DNA of 64,000 bases from Alloalcanivorax marinus (GTDB lineage Bacteria; Pseudomonadota; Gammaproteobacteria; Pseudomonadales; Alcanivoracaceae): the NCBI RefSeq assembly GCF_016906305.1, contig NZ_JADDOL010000016.1:1-64000 (forward strand), given 5' to 3'. Below are positions 34,631 through 42,916 of this stretch, in pieces. The position numbers were made by a program, and so were the translations under genes. The notes under the pieces are model-generated. The model ran no database searches. It had not been told where the DNA came from and saw nothing but the letters and a program-made list of their open reading frames with translations. The first letter of the stretch is position 1; each line of letters starts with the position of its first letter.

Positions 34631-36703
34631 TCAAAAGGTCATGCGCACGCCGGCGGTCAGGTTGCGACCGGGTTCCGGGACGGTGCGCGCCAGGAAGGAC
34701 GCGTGGTTCCACACTTCCTCGCCGAGCAGATTGCTGGCCCGCAGGAAGACGTTGTATTGGGGTTGGCCGGTGAAGGTGTAGCTCACCGTGGCATTGAGCA
34801 TGTCGTGGCCCGGGGTGCGGGTCTCGAAAGCGGCGATGTCGTCCTGGGCGAACACCCGGTAGAACTCCACTTCGCCGTCGAACGCGCGCCAGAAGGTGTT
34901 CACCCGGGCGCCCAGACGGTGGGCCGGGATGCGCGGCAGGCTGTCGCCGCCGTCCTTGAACTCCCCGCGTACCGTGTCGCCGAACAGGGTGGTGGAGAAG
35001 CGTTCGGTCCACTGGTAGGTGGCCTCGGCCTCGGCGCCGGTGAATTCCACGTCCGCCTGGCTGTACTTGATCAGGCGGAATTCCTCGATCTGATCCAGGG
35101 TGCGGGCATAGACGTAGTCGTTCACCCGGTTGTGGAACAGGCCCAGGTCGAAGGTCAGGTCGCCACTCACCTTGCGCAGGTTGATGCCGGCGTTGTAGGA
35201 GGTCTCGGTCTCCAGACCGGCGTCGTTGCCGGCGCCGCCGCAGGTGAAGCTATCGGCGAGCAGGCCGCACTCATAGGTGTTGGTGGCCAGATGCACGCCG
35301 CGCGCGTAGACCTCCTGGGCCTGGGGCAGCCGCTCGGAACGGGCCAGGGACACGGACACGTTGTAGTCCGGGCGGAATGCCCAGGTCAGCGCCGTGGACA
35401 GGGAGGTGGCGGACTCGCTGTAGGAAGGCAGCGGCCGGTCGGCGTCGTCCGGGTCCAGCTTCTGATGTTCGAAGCGGGCGCCGGCTTCCAACTGCCAGCG
35501 CTCGTTGAAGCGGTAACGTTCCACGGCGAACACCGCCGCGGTGCGGGTGTCGGTTTTCGGTACCACCGCTTCCTCGCCGCTGGTCTCGATCTGGCCGTCG
35601 GTGATCTGGGTGCCGAAGGTACCGCGCCAGCCGAGGATCGGCGCGTGCTCCGCTTCCACCCGGGCGTCCACGCCCCGGTGCCGGAAGGTGGTGCCGATCA
35701 CGTCTTCCTCGATCTCGTGGTGGCGATAGTCGGTGTGGCTGGCGCGCAGGCGTACCGCCTCGATGCCGGCCACCGGCTGCCGGTATTCGCCGCGCAGGTC
35801 CACCCGGCGGCTGTCCAGGTCCACGAACGGGGCCTCGTGGGCACCGTGTTCGTGGTCGTGCTCTTCCTCGGCGCACTCCAGGGTGGCGCCGTTGGCGGTG
35901 CAGCCCTCGAACTCGTGGCTGTGACCGGGCAGGCCGTACTGGTCGCCCCGATAGGAGTAGGCCAGACCCAGGTAGCCCCGGTCGCCGATCCAGGACAGGC
36001 CGACGCTGCCGTTGTTGCTTTCCGCCCAGGTGCCGTCGATGGTCGGATCGGTGAAGCCGTTGACCTCGTAGTCGTCCGCGTCCCGGCGGGCGCCTTCCAC
36101 GTGCAGGGCCAGGTTTTCACCGGCGCGGGTGGTCAGGCCGAAGGCGGCGGCGGCTTCATCGGCCACGGTGTTGCCGCGACCCTCGAAGAACCCTTCCACC
36201 GGTCCGTCCGGCATGCGGGTGGGAATCTTGTTGTCGAGCACATTGACCACGCCGCCGATGGCGCCGCCGCCGTAGAGCAGGGTGGACGGGCCGCGCAGCA
36301 CTTCCACCTTGCGGCTGAGCATGGGCTCCACGGTGGTGGCGTGGTCCGGCGAGATGGCGGACATGTCGAACAGCTGGGCACCGTCGGACAGCACGCTGAC
36401 CCGGGGCGCGGTCTGGCCGCGAATCACCGGCCGGCTGCTGCCGCCGCCGAAGGTGTCGGAATGCACGCCGGGCAGGCCGTTGAGGGTGTCGCCCAGGGTC
36501 GCTTCGCTTTGCTGGAACAGCAGTTCGTCTTCCAGCAGGTCGTAGGACGCCGGGGTCAGATTGGCGTCGCTGCCCAGGGGCAGGGCGGACACTTCCACCG
36601 CGTCGAGGCGGTTTTCGTTGGAGTCAGCGGGCTGGGCAAACGCCACGGGCCCGCCCACGGCGGCCAGGGTGGCGGCCGCCATGGGGAAAATTACGCGTTT
36701 CAT
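34631..36703 (-). CDS. znuD: TonB-dependent outer-membrane receptor, ZnuD-like (zinc uptake)
   Basis: This 690-residue receptor has a signal peptide (1-23), a TonB-box region (VEVSALPL, about 37-44), a plug domain (about 60-170, with RGPSTLLYGGGAIGGVVNVLDN) and a 22-strand barrel ending in F. An external loop carries HSHEFEGC and EEEHDHEHGAHE (about 261-291), where His residues lie between two cysteines. Such a His-rich loop is typical of ZnuD zinc receptors. Copper or heme receptors are alternatives but lack this loop. The next gene downstream is the AztD-like chaperone. Confidence 0.85.
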   Translation of the reverse strand: MKRVIFPMAAATLAAVGGPVAFAQPADSNENRLDAVEVSALPLGSDANLTPASYDLLEDELLFQQSEATLGDTLNGLPGVHSDTFGGGSSRPVIRGQTAPRVSVLSDGAQLFDMSAISPDHATTVEPMLSRKVEVLRGPSTLLYGGGAIGGVVNVLDNKIPTRMPDGPVEGFFEGRGNTVADEAAAAFGLTTRAGENLALHVEGARRDADDYEVNGFTDPTIDGTWAESNNGSVGLSWIGDRGYLGLAYSYRGDQYGLPGHSHEFEGCTANGATLECAEEEHDHEHGAHEAPFVDLDSRRVDLRGEYRQPVAGIEAVRLRASHTDYRHHEIEEDVIGTTFRHRGVDARVEAEHAPILGWRGTFGTQITDGQIETSGEEAVVPKTDTRTAAVFAVERYRFNERWQLEAGARFEHQKLDPDDADRPLPSYSESATSLSTALTWAFRPDYNVSVSLARSERLPQAQEVYARGVHLATNTYECGLLADSFTCGGAGNDAGLETETSYNAGINLRKVSGDLTFDLGLFHNRVNDYVYARTLDQIEEFRLIKYSQADVEFTGAEAEATYQWTERFSTTLFGDTVRGEFKDGGDSLPRIPAHRLGARVNTFWRAFDGEVEFYRVFAQDDIAAFETRTPGHDMLNATVSYTFTGQPQYNVFLRASNLLGEEVWNHASFLARTVPEPGRNLTAGVRMTF

Positions 36704-36778
36704 GGTCTCTCCTGGATACAGGCACGGCCGGGGCGTTACGCCTGGACGGTCCGTGTGAACAACATCAAAGGGTCGTGA

Positions 36779-37069
36779 TCAGGAGAAAACCGGTGGGGCG
36801 CGGGCGGGGTGCACCCGGGGGCGCGGAAGATCGGGGGCGCCCACCGGATAAGGGACGGTGAGCGGGGGGGTGAAGCGTGCCGGCGGCAGATCGGCCACCG
36901 GCGAGCAGGCCAGGCCGTGGCCGTGCAGCGCCTGACAGTCCTGCTGAGCGACCGGGCCGTGGCCATGGCCGTCGAGAATGTGGCTGGGGCCATGCCAGAC
37001 CACCAGGGTCTGCGCCACCAGCAGCAGGGCGGCGAGCAGCAGATGACGACGCAGGCGGCGCTCAGTCAT
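36779..37069 (-). CDS. small His/Cys-containing membrane-anchored protein, unknown function
   Basis: This 96-residue protein has one hydrophobic N-terminal segment (about residues 8-25), then a short region rich in His and Cys ([23 protein letters not shown]) and a Pro-rich tail. It resembles the DUF2946-like proteins often found beside metal TonB receptors, which may bind metal in the periplasm. It overlaps the yidD stop region by eight bases and precedes the receptor gene by 75. Function is inferred from context only. Confidence 0.65.
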   Translation of the reverse strand: MTERRLRRHLLLAALLLVAQTLVVWHGPSHILDGHGHGPVAQQDCQALHGHGLACSPVADLPPARFTPPLTVPYPVGAPDLPRPRVHPARAPPVFS

Positions 37070-37292
37070 GGTCGGTCTCGCGGCCGGGGACCGGGTCGAA
37101 CCCGCCCGGGTGCCAGGGGTGGCATTTGCAAAGCCGCCGGGCCGCCAGGGCGCTGCCGCGCAGGCTGCCATGGGTCTCCACCGCCTGCCGGGCGTACTCC
37201 GAGCAGGTCGGATAGAAGCGGCACTGGTTGCCCACCCAGGGGCTGAGCACCAGTTGGTAAAACCGCAGACCGGCAAGCAAAACGGGTTTCAC
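37062..37292 (-). CDS. yidD: membrane protein insertion efficiency factor YidD
   Basis: YidD (about 76 residues) is a small amphipathic protein that helps YidC-dependent membrane insertion. The family core is clear: [20 protein letters not shown] with [12 protein letters not shown] and [13 protein letters not shown]. The start is uncertain: a GTG at 37292 gives the usual length, while a TTG at 37322 would add ten residues. yidD normally lies between rnpA and yidC; here it stands in a zinc-related gene run, so it may be a second copy. Confidence 0.82.
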   Translation of the reverse strand: MKPVLLAGLRFYQLVLSPWVGNQCRFYPTCSEYARQAVETHGSLRGSALAARRLCKCHPWHPGGFDPVPGRETDHD

Positions 37293-37340
37293 GGCGACAT
37301 CCGCAGACGGAGGTGAATTCAACGGCGCATCATAAACCGA

Positions 37341-37358
37341 ACACTATAACAAAAACCA
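37341..37358 (-). promoter_or_regulatory. candidate promoter element upstream of yidD with GTTATA half-site
   Basis: On the minus strand this reads GGTTTTTGTTATAGTGTT. TATAGT could be a -10 box, and GTTATA is the left half of a gammaproteobacterial Zur operator. The right half does not match (TGTTCGG instead of TATAACA) and there is no good -35. It lies in the only sizeable gap (about 100 bases) between cysS and the receptor genes. Confidence 0.22.
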
Positions 37359-37394
37359 GCACGGCCCCCGCCCGCTTTCCGCCCGGCGCCGGCC

Positions 37395-38780
37395 TCAGCC
37401 CCGGGTCCAGCGGGTGCCTTCGCGGGTGTCCTCGAGCTGGACGCCGGCGTTCTTGAGCTGGTCGCGGATCTCGTCGGCGCGGGCGAAATCCCGGTCTTTC
37501 TTGGCCTGATTGCGCTCTTCCACCAGGGCATCGATGGTGGCGCTGTCCAGCTCATCCTCGCCGCCGCCCTGTTTGTTCTGGAACCAGCCGGTGGGGTCGG
37601 CCGCGAGCAGACCCAGCAGGCCGGCGCCGGCCAGCAGTTCCGCCTTCAGGGCCGGTTTGTCGTCCGGCTCCGCCTTGTTCAGGCGGGCGGCCACCGCGTG
37701 CAGGGCGCTGATCGCCTCGGCGGTGTTCAGATCGTCGAGCAGGGCGGTGACCACCGGGTGGTCATCGGGCAGCCGGTAGTCCGGATCGGCGCGCACGATA
37801 CGGCCCCGGCCCAGCAGGGCGTAGTAGAGCGAGTCCAGGCTGCTGCGGGCCTGCTCCAGCAGCTCCACGGAAAAATTCAGCGGCGAGCGGTAGTGGCTGG
37901 ACAGCAGCGCGAAGCGCAGCACCTCACCGGGGTAATGCTGGAGCAGATCGCGCACCAGCCGGAAGTTGCCCAGGGACTTGGACATCTTCTCGCCGTCGAT
38001 ATTGATGTAGCCGTTGTGCATCCAGTAGCGCACGTACTCGGTGCCGTGGGCGCAGCAACCCTGGGCGATCTCGTTTTCGTGGTGCGGGAAGATCAGGTCC
38101 TGGCCACCGCCGTGGATGTCGATCACATCGCCCAGATGACGGTGGATCATGGCCGAGCATTCGATGTGCCAGCCCGGGCGGCCGCGCCCCCAGGGCGAGT
38201 CCCAGCCGGGCTGGTCGGCCTCGCTGGGCTTCCACAGCACGAAGTCGCCCGGATGGCGTTTGTAGTCCGCCACTTCCACCCGGGCCCCGGCCAGCATGTC
38301 TTCCAGGTTGCGCCCGGAGAGCTTGCCGTAGTCGGGCATGGACTCCACCGCGAACAGCACGTGGCCCTGGGACTCGTAGGCGTGGCCCTTGGCGATCAGC
38401 GTTTCGATCATGGCGATCATGTCGCCGATATGATCGGTGGCCAGCGGGGTGATCGACGGCTCCAGCGCCCCCAGGGCGGCCATGTCCTCGCGGAAGGCGG
38501 CGGTGAAGCGGCCGGTCAGGGCTTCCATGGATTCGCCGGTGTCGGCGCAGGCGTTGATGATCTTGTCGTCGATGTCGGTGATGTTGCGGGCGTAGACCAC
38601 CTTGGGATACAGCCGTGCCAGCAGCCGATAGAGCACGTCGAACACCACCACCGGGCGGGCGTTGCCGATGTGGACGTAGTTATAGACCGTGGGTCCGCAC
38701 ACATAGAGCGTCACGCGCTCCGGATCCAGCGGCTGGAAAACGTCCTTCTGCCCGGTGAGGGTGTTGTGCAGTGTCAGCAT
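37395..38780 (-). CDS. cysS: cysteinyl-tRNA synthetase, alphaproteobacteria-like paralogue
   Basis: This 461-residue class-I synthetase charges tRNA-Cys. The zinc ligands C28 (YVCGPT), the Cys in WHIECS and His/Glu in FPHHENE are present, as is [10 protein letters not shown]. The ATP signature reads HIGN and the N-terminal stretch [18 protein letters not shown] is of the alphaproteobacterial style, whereas usual gammaproteobacterial CysS has CGMTVYDYCHIGH. It is next to hisI and thrS in one direction rather than near ppiB or folD. A paralogue expressed at low zinc is the likely role; this needs a genome-wide check for a second cysS. Confidence 0.93.
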   Translation of the reverse strand: MLTLHNTLTGQKDVFQPLDPERVTLYVCGPTVYNYVHIGNARPVVVFDVLYRLLARLYPKVVYARNITDIDDKIINACADTGESMEALTGRFTAAFREDMAALGALEPSITPLATDHIGDMIAMIETLIAKGHAYESQGHVLFAVESMPDYGKLSGRNLEDMLAGARVEVADYKRHPGDFVLWKPSEADQPGWDSPWGRGRPGWHIECSAMIHRHLGDVIDIHGGGQDLIFPHHENEIAQGCCAHGTEYVRYWMHNGYINIDGEKMSKSLGNFRLVRDLLQHYPGEVLRFALLSSHYRSPLNFSVELLEQARSSLDSLYYALLGRGRIVRADPDYRLPDDHPVVTALLDDLNTAEAISALHAVAARLNKAEPDDKPALKAELLAGAGLLGLLAADPTGWFQNKQGGGEDELDSATIDALVEERNQAKKDRDFARADEIRDQLKNAGVQLEDTREGTRWTRG

Positions 38781-38802
38781 GGAACAGGCACTTCGTCCGT
38801 GG

Positions 38803-39231
38803 TCAGTTTTTATAAAGGTCCGCCGGGTCGATCAGCGGCGTTTTGTCGATGGTGGCGCGGTCGCCGTCGAGCTTCCAGTAAAAGCAGTCCCGGCGCCCGG
38901 TGTGGCAGGCCGGGCCGGTTTGTTCCACCCGCGCCAGCAGCACGTCGCCGTCGCAGTCCGCGCGCAGTTCGCGCAGGGTCTGTACCTGGCCGGAGGATTC
39001 CCCCTTGCGCCACAGAGTGCGCCGCGAGCGCGAGTAATAACAGACCCGGCCGGTACGCAGGGTTTCCTCGATGGCCTCCCGGTTCATCCAGGCGAACATC
39101 AGCACCTCGCCGGTGTCGTGTTGCTGGGCGATCACCGGAATCAGGCCGGCGTCGTTGTACGCCAGATCATCCAGCGCCTCGCCCAGCGATACGCTGAACC
39201 CTTCCGCCTGCTGCTCGTTCTCTTTGAACAT
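38803..39231 (-). CDS. hisI: phosphoribosyl-AMP cyclohydrolase
   Basis: HisI (142 residues) opens the adenine ring of phosphoribosyl-AMP in histidine synthesis. The zinc cysteines are all present in [16 protein letters not shown] and [13 protein letters not shown]. The usual hisI partner hisE is absent, and no other his gene is nearby. Extra hisI copies are known beside zinc-starvation genes, which matches the setting between cysS and thrS (22 and 45 bases apart). GGAGG precedes the ATG. Confidence 0.93.
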   Translation of the reverse strand: MFKENEQQAEGFSVSLGEALDDLAYNDAGLIPVIAQQHDTGEVLMFAWMNREAIEETLRTGRVCYYSRSRRTLWRKGESSGQVQTLRELRADCDGDVLLARVEQTGPACHTGRRDCFYWKLDGDRATIDKTPLIDPADLYKN

Positions 39232-39276
39232 CGTGCCTCCTGCCTGGCCGCCGCAGGAGCGACGACATCGGGGCCG

Positions 39277-41193
39277 TCAGATCGGTGCGCGGGTGGCCTG
39301 GGCCAGCTGTTCCACCGCCTCTTCCAGGGACAGCTCCTCGGTGTCCTTGGAGCCCAGGCTGCGAATCGCCACCTTGCGCTCCTGGGCTTCCTTCTCGCCG
39401 ACCACCCAGATGCGCGGGGTCTTGGTGCGGGAATGCTCGCGCACCTTGAAGCCGATTTTCTCGTTGCGGGTATCCAGCTCCGCCGGAATGCCCTTGGCCT
39501 TGAGCAGCGCCACCGCCTCGGCGGCGTAATCGTCCACCGCGTTGGTGATGGTGCACACCGCCACCGGAGTGGGCGCCATCCACAGCGGCAGATGGCCGGC
39601 GGTGGATTCGATCAGAATGCCCAGGAAGCGCTCCAGGGAGCCCAGCACCGCACGGTGCAGCATCACCGGACGCTGGCGGGAGCCGTCCTCGGCCACGTAT
39701 TCCGCGTCCAGGCGCTCGGGCAGCACGAAGTCCACCTGCAGGGTGCCGCACTGCCAGTCCCGCCCGATCGCATCGCGCAGCACGAACTCCAGTTTCGGCC
39801 CGTAGAAGGCACCTTCGCCCGGGTTCAGTTCGCATTCCAGGCCCAGGGATTCCACCGCGTCGCGCAGCGCCGCCTCGGCCTTGTCCCAGGTCTCGTCGGA
39901 ACCGGCCCGCTTCTCCGGACGGTCGGAGAACTTGATGCGGAATTCCTGAAAGCCGAAGTCCTCGTAGACCTCGCGCAGCATCTGGATGAAGGTGGCGGTT
40001 TCCGGATTGACCTGGGCTTCGGTGCAGAAGATGTGGGCGTCGTCCTGGCTGAACGAACGCGCCCGCATCAGCCCGTGCAGGGCGCCGTGGGCCTCGTTAC
40101 GGAACAGGGCGGTGAACTCGCCCAGGCGAATCGGCAGGTCCCGGTAGCTTTTGATGCCCTGGTTGAAGATCTGCACGTGGCCGGGGCAGTTCATCGGCTT
40201 GATGGCCATTTCCCGGTGGTCGTGGGTGCAGACGGTGAACATGTCGTCGCCATATTTGTCCCAGTGGCCGGACTTCTCCCACAGGATGCGGTCCATCATC
40301 TGCGGCGTGGACACTTCCTCGTAGCCGTATTTGACCATCTTGTCGCGGATGTAGTTTTCCAGGTTCTTGCGCAGTCGCCAGCCCTTGGGGTGCCAGAACA
40401 TGCTGCCCACCGCTTCCTGCTGGATATGGAACAGGCCCATCTCCCGGGCCAGTTTGCGGTGGTCCCGCTTTTCCGCTTCCTCAAGCTGCTTGAGGTAGAC
40501 GTTGAGTTCCTTCTTGTCCCGCCAGGCGGTGCCGTAGACGCGCTGCAGCTGGGCGTTGTCGGCGTTGCCGCGCCAGTAGGCGCCGGCCACCTTCATCAGC
40601 TTGAAGCCGTCGCCGAGCTTGCTGGTGGAGGGCAGGTGCGGGCCCCGGCACAGGTCGATGAACTCGCCCTGGCGGTACAGGGATACTTCCTGGTCGGCGG
40701 GCAGCTCACGGATGATTTCCGCCTTGAAGTCCTCGCCCTTATCCAGGAAGAAACGGACCGCCTCGTCCCGGTCCCAGACCTCCCGGCGGATGTCCTCGTT
40801 GCGGCGGACGATCTCCTGCATGCGCTTCTCGATGGCCTGCAGGTCTTCCGGCGTGAACGGGGCCTCCCGGTGGAAGTCGTAATAGAAACCGTTCTCGATG
40901 GTCGGCCCGATGGTCACCTGAGTATCGGGAAACAGCTCCTGGACCGCCTCCGCCATCACATGGGCGGCGTCATGGCGAATCAGCTCCAGGGCGTCTTCAT
41001 GGTCCCGGGTGATGATTTCCACTTCGGTCCCGTCGGTGAGCGGCAGATAGACGTCGGTCAGGCGCCCGTTGGCCTTCACGGCCAGCGCCTGCTTGGCGAG
41101 TTTCTTGCTGATCCGCTCGGCGATCTCCAGGGCGGAGGCCGGCTGATCAAACTCCAGGGTTGCCCCGTCGGGCAGTCGGTATTGCGCGCTCAT
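39277..41193 (-). CDS. thrS: threonyl-tRNA synthetase, probable paralogue
   Basis: This 638-residue class-II synthetase charges tRNA-Thr. A TGS domain (about 1-62), the editing domain with HDAAHVMAEAVQELFPDTQV, the catalytic core and the anticodon-binding domain are complete. Zinc ligands C336 (NCPGH), H387 (DDAHIF) and H513 (MLHRA) remain. The gene is not followed by infC-rpmI-rplT, the usual partners of housekeeping thrS; hisI and cysS follow instead. The TGS and editing segments look closer to alphaproteobacterial ThrS. I read it as a zinc-stress paralogue. The ATG at 41193 starts MSAQYRLPDG. Confidence 0.92.
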   Translation of the reverse strand: MSAQYRLPDGATLEFDQPASALEIAERISKKLAKQALAVKANGRLTDVYLPLTDGTEVEIITRDHEDALELIRHDAAHVMAEAVQELFPDTQVTIGPTIENGFYYDFHREAPFTPEDLQAIEKRMQEIVRRNEDIRREVWDRDEAVRFFLDKGEDFKAEIIRELPADQEVSLYRQGEFIDLCRGPHLPSTSKLGDGFKLMKVAGAYWRGNADNAQLQRVYGTAWRDKKELNVYLKQLEEAEKRDHRKLAREMGLFHIQQEAVGSMFWHPKGWRLRKNLENYIRDKMVKYGYEEVSTPQMMDRILWEKSGHWDKYGDDMFTVCTHDHREMAIKPMNCPGHVQIFNQGIKSYRDLPIRLGEFTALFRNEAHGALHGLMRARSFSQDDAHIFCTEAQVNPETATFIQMLREVYEDFGFQEFRIKFSDRPEKRAGSDETWDKAEAALRDAVESLGLECELNPGEGAFYGPKLEFVLRDAIGRDWQCGTLQVDFVLPERLDAEYVAEDGSRQRPVMLHRAVLGSLERFLGILIESTAGHLPLWMAPTPVAVCTITNAVDDYAAEAVALLKAKGIPAELDTRNEKIGFKVREHSRTKTPRIWVVGEKEAQERKVAIRSLGSKDTEELSLEEAVEQLAQATRAPI

Positions 41194-41332
41194 GAATGAA
41201 ATGGGATCCGAGGCTGAGGGTTGCAGAACCGGAGAATGGTAGGCAATCGCCCCCCGCCGTTCAAGCGAGCACGCTTTACCGTTACGACAGCCTGTGCCTA
41301 TGCTTGGCGCCAACGTCCAAGGAATCGACGCG

Positions 41333-42901
41333 ATGAGCAAGCTGGAACGGGTGCCCGGCACCCAGTTGCCGCCGCTGTTGCGGGTGGCCCGTCAGATCAA
41401 TGCGCAGAGCGATCTGGCGCCGCTCACCCGTACCGTTTTGGAGGAGGCGCTGGAGCTGGCCCGCGCCGAGGCCGGCGTGCTCTGGTTGCGGCGGGACGAC
41501 AACCGGGAAGAGTGGCTGGAGTGCGCCCGCCAGGCCACTGCCGGCGAGGCCGGCAGCGTCGGGCCCGGCCCGGACCAGCCGCGCCTGCCGCTGGACGACG
41601 CCCACCGGGGGCACCCGGCGGCGCGGGTGGTGCACGGCGGCGAAATGCTGCACCTGACCGACCCGGCGGCGCTGTCCGACGACGACCGGTCGCGGCTGGT
41701 GCCCGGGCTGGTGACCCGGGTGGTGTCCCTGTTGCTGGTGCCGTTGACCAACCATGAGAACCGGGTGGTGGGCGTGCTGCAGCTGGTCAACGCCCGGGGC
41801 GAAAGTGGGCCGGGCCCGTTCCCGGCGCGCACCCGCACGCTGCTGGGGGCGCTCGGCGGCTATGCCGGCATCGCCCTCAACAATCTGCTGCTGGTGCAGG
41901 AACTGAAGGACCTGCTGGACGCCTTCGTGCGGGTGTTCGCCCGGGCCATCGACGCCAAAAGCTCGCACACCAGCGCGCACTGCGAGCGGGTGCCACTTCT
42001 GACCGAATTGCTGGCCCGCGCCGCCTGCGACGACGGCGGTACCTTCGCGGACTTCCAGCTCGACGAGGACGAGTGGTACGAGCTGCGGGTGGCCGCCTGG
42101 CTGCACGATTGCGGCAAGCTGGCGATCCCCGATTCGGTGCTCGACAAGGCCACCAAGCTGCACGGCCTGCACGACCGTATCGAACTGGTGGCGGCGCGGT
42201 TTTCGGCCCTGCGCGCGAACATCGAACGCCGCTACGAGCGGGAGTCGCTCAGCGATCCGGCCCGGGAGCCGGAACACCGGCGTCGCCTGGAGAAGGACAT
42301 CGCCGACCTGGAATCCGATCTGGCCTTTCTGGAGCGCATTAACAAGGGCGGCGAGGCCATGGCCGCCGCCGACAAGGCGCGGGTGCGACGCATCGCCGAA
42401 CAGCCCTGGACCGACGCCCACGGCCAGACCCGGCCGCTGCTCACCGAGGACGAGGTGGACAACCTGTGCATCACCCGGGGCACGCTCACCGACCGGGAGC
42501 GGGAGATCATCAACGGGCACATGGACGTGACCCTGGAGATGCTGGAATCGCTGCCGTTCCCGCGCAATCTGCGGCGGGTGCCGGAGTATGCCGGCGGCCA
42601 TCACGAACGCATGGACGGCAGCGGTTTTCCCCGTGGTCTGACCCGCGAGCAGATGTCGATCCCGGCGCGCATCATGGCCATCGCCGATGTGTTCGAGGCC
42701 CTCACCGCCCGTGAACGCCCCTACAAAATCCCCCTGAAAATTTCCGAGGCGCTGGGCATCATGCAGCGCATGCGCGACAATCGGCACCTCGATCCCGACC
42801 TCTACCGGCTGTTCCTCGATGCCGGGGTGTGGCGTGACTACGCCCGCGTCGCCCTGGACCCGGAGCAGCTGGACGTGGTCGATCCCGCGCCTTTCCGTTA
42901 A
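41333..42901 (+). CDS. GAF and HD-GYP domain protein, putative c-di-GMP phosphodiesterase
   Basis: This 522-residue protein has a GAF domain (about 25-185) and a C-terminal HD-GYP domain. The HD pair lies in WLHDCGKLAIPDSVLDK, and the later HHERMDGSGFPRGL carries the GYP-like motif as GFP. A charged insert of about 100 residues separates the two HD segments. The protein probably hydrolyses c-di-GMP in response to a ligand. AAGGAA precedes the ATG at 41333. It runs with the MFS gene 15 bases downstream. Confidence 0.85.
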   Translation: MSKLERVPGTQLPPLLRVARQINAQSDLAPLTRTVLEEALELARAEAGVLWLRRDDNREEWLECARQATAGEAGSVGPGPDQPRLPLDDAHRGHPAARVVHGGEMLHLTDPAALSDDDRSRLVPGLVTRVVSLLLVPLTNHENRVVGVLQLVNARGESGPGPFPARTRTLLGALGGYAGIALNNLLLVQELKDLLDAFVRVFARAIDAKSSHTSAHCERVPLLTELLARAACDDGGTFADFQLDEDEWYELRVAAWLHDCGKLAIPDSVLDKATKLHGLHDRIELVAARFSALRANIERRYERESLSDPAREPEHRRRLEKDIADLESDLAFLERINKGGEAMAAADKARVRRIAEQPWTDAHGQTRPLLTEDEVDNLCITRGTLTDREREIINGHMDVTLEMLESLPFPRNLRRVPEYAGGHHERMDGSGFPRGLTREQMSIPARIMAIADVFEALTARERPYKIPLKISEALGIMQRMRDNRHLDPDLYRLFLDAGVWRDYARVALDPEQLDVVDPAPFR

Positions 42902-42916
42902 CGGACCCGAACAGTA

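Noticed and set aside
37341-37358. Zur operator before yidD
   Set aside because: Only one half-site (GTTATA) fits; kept only as a low-confidence promoter element, not as a Zur site.
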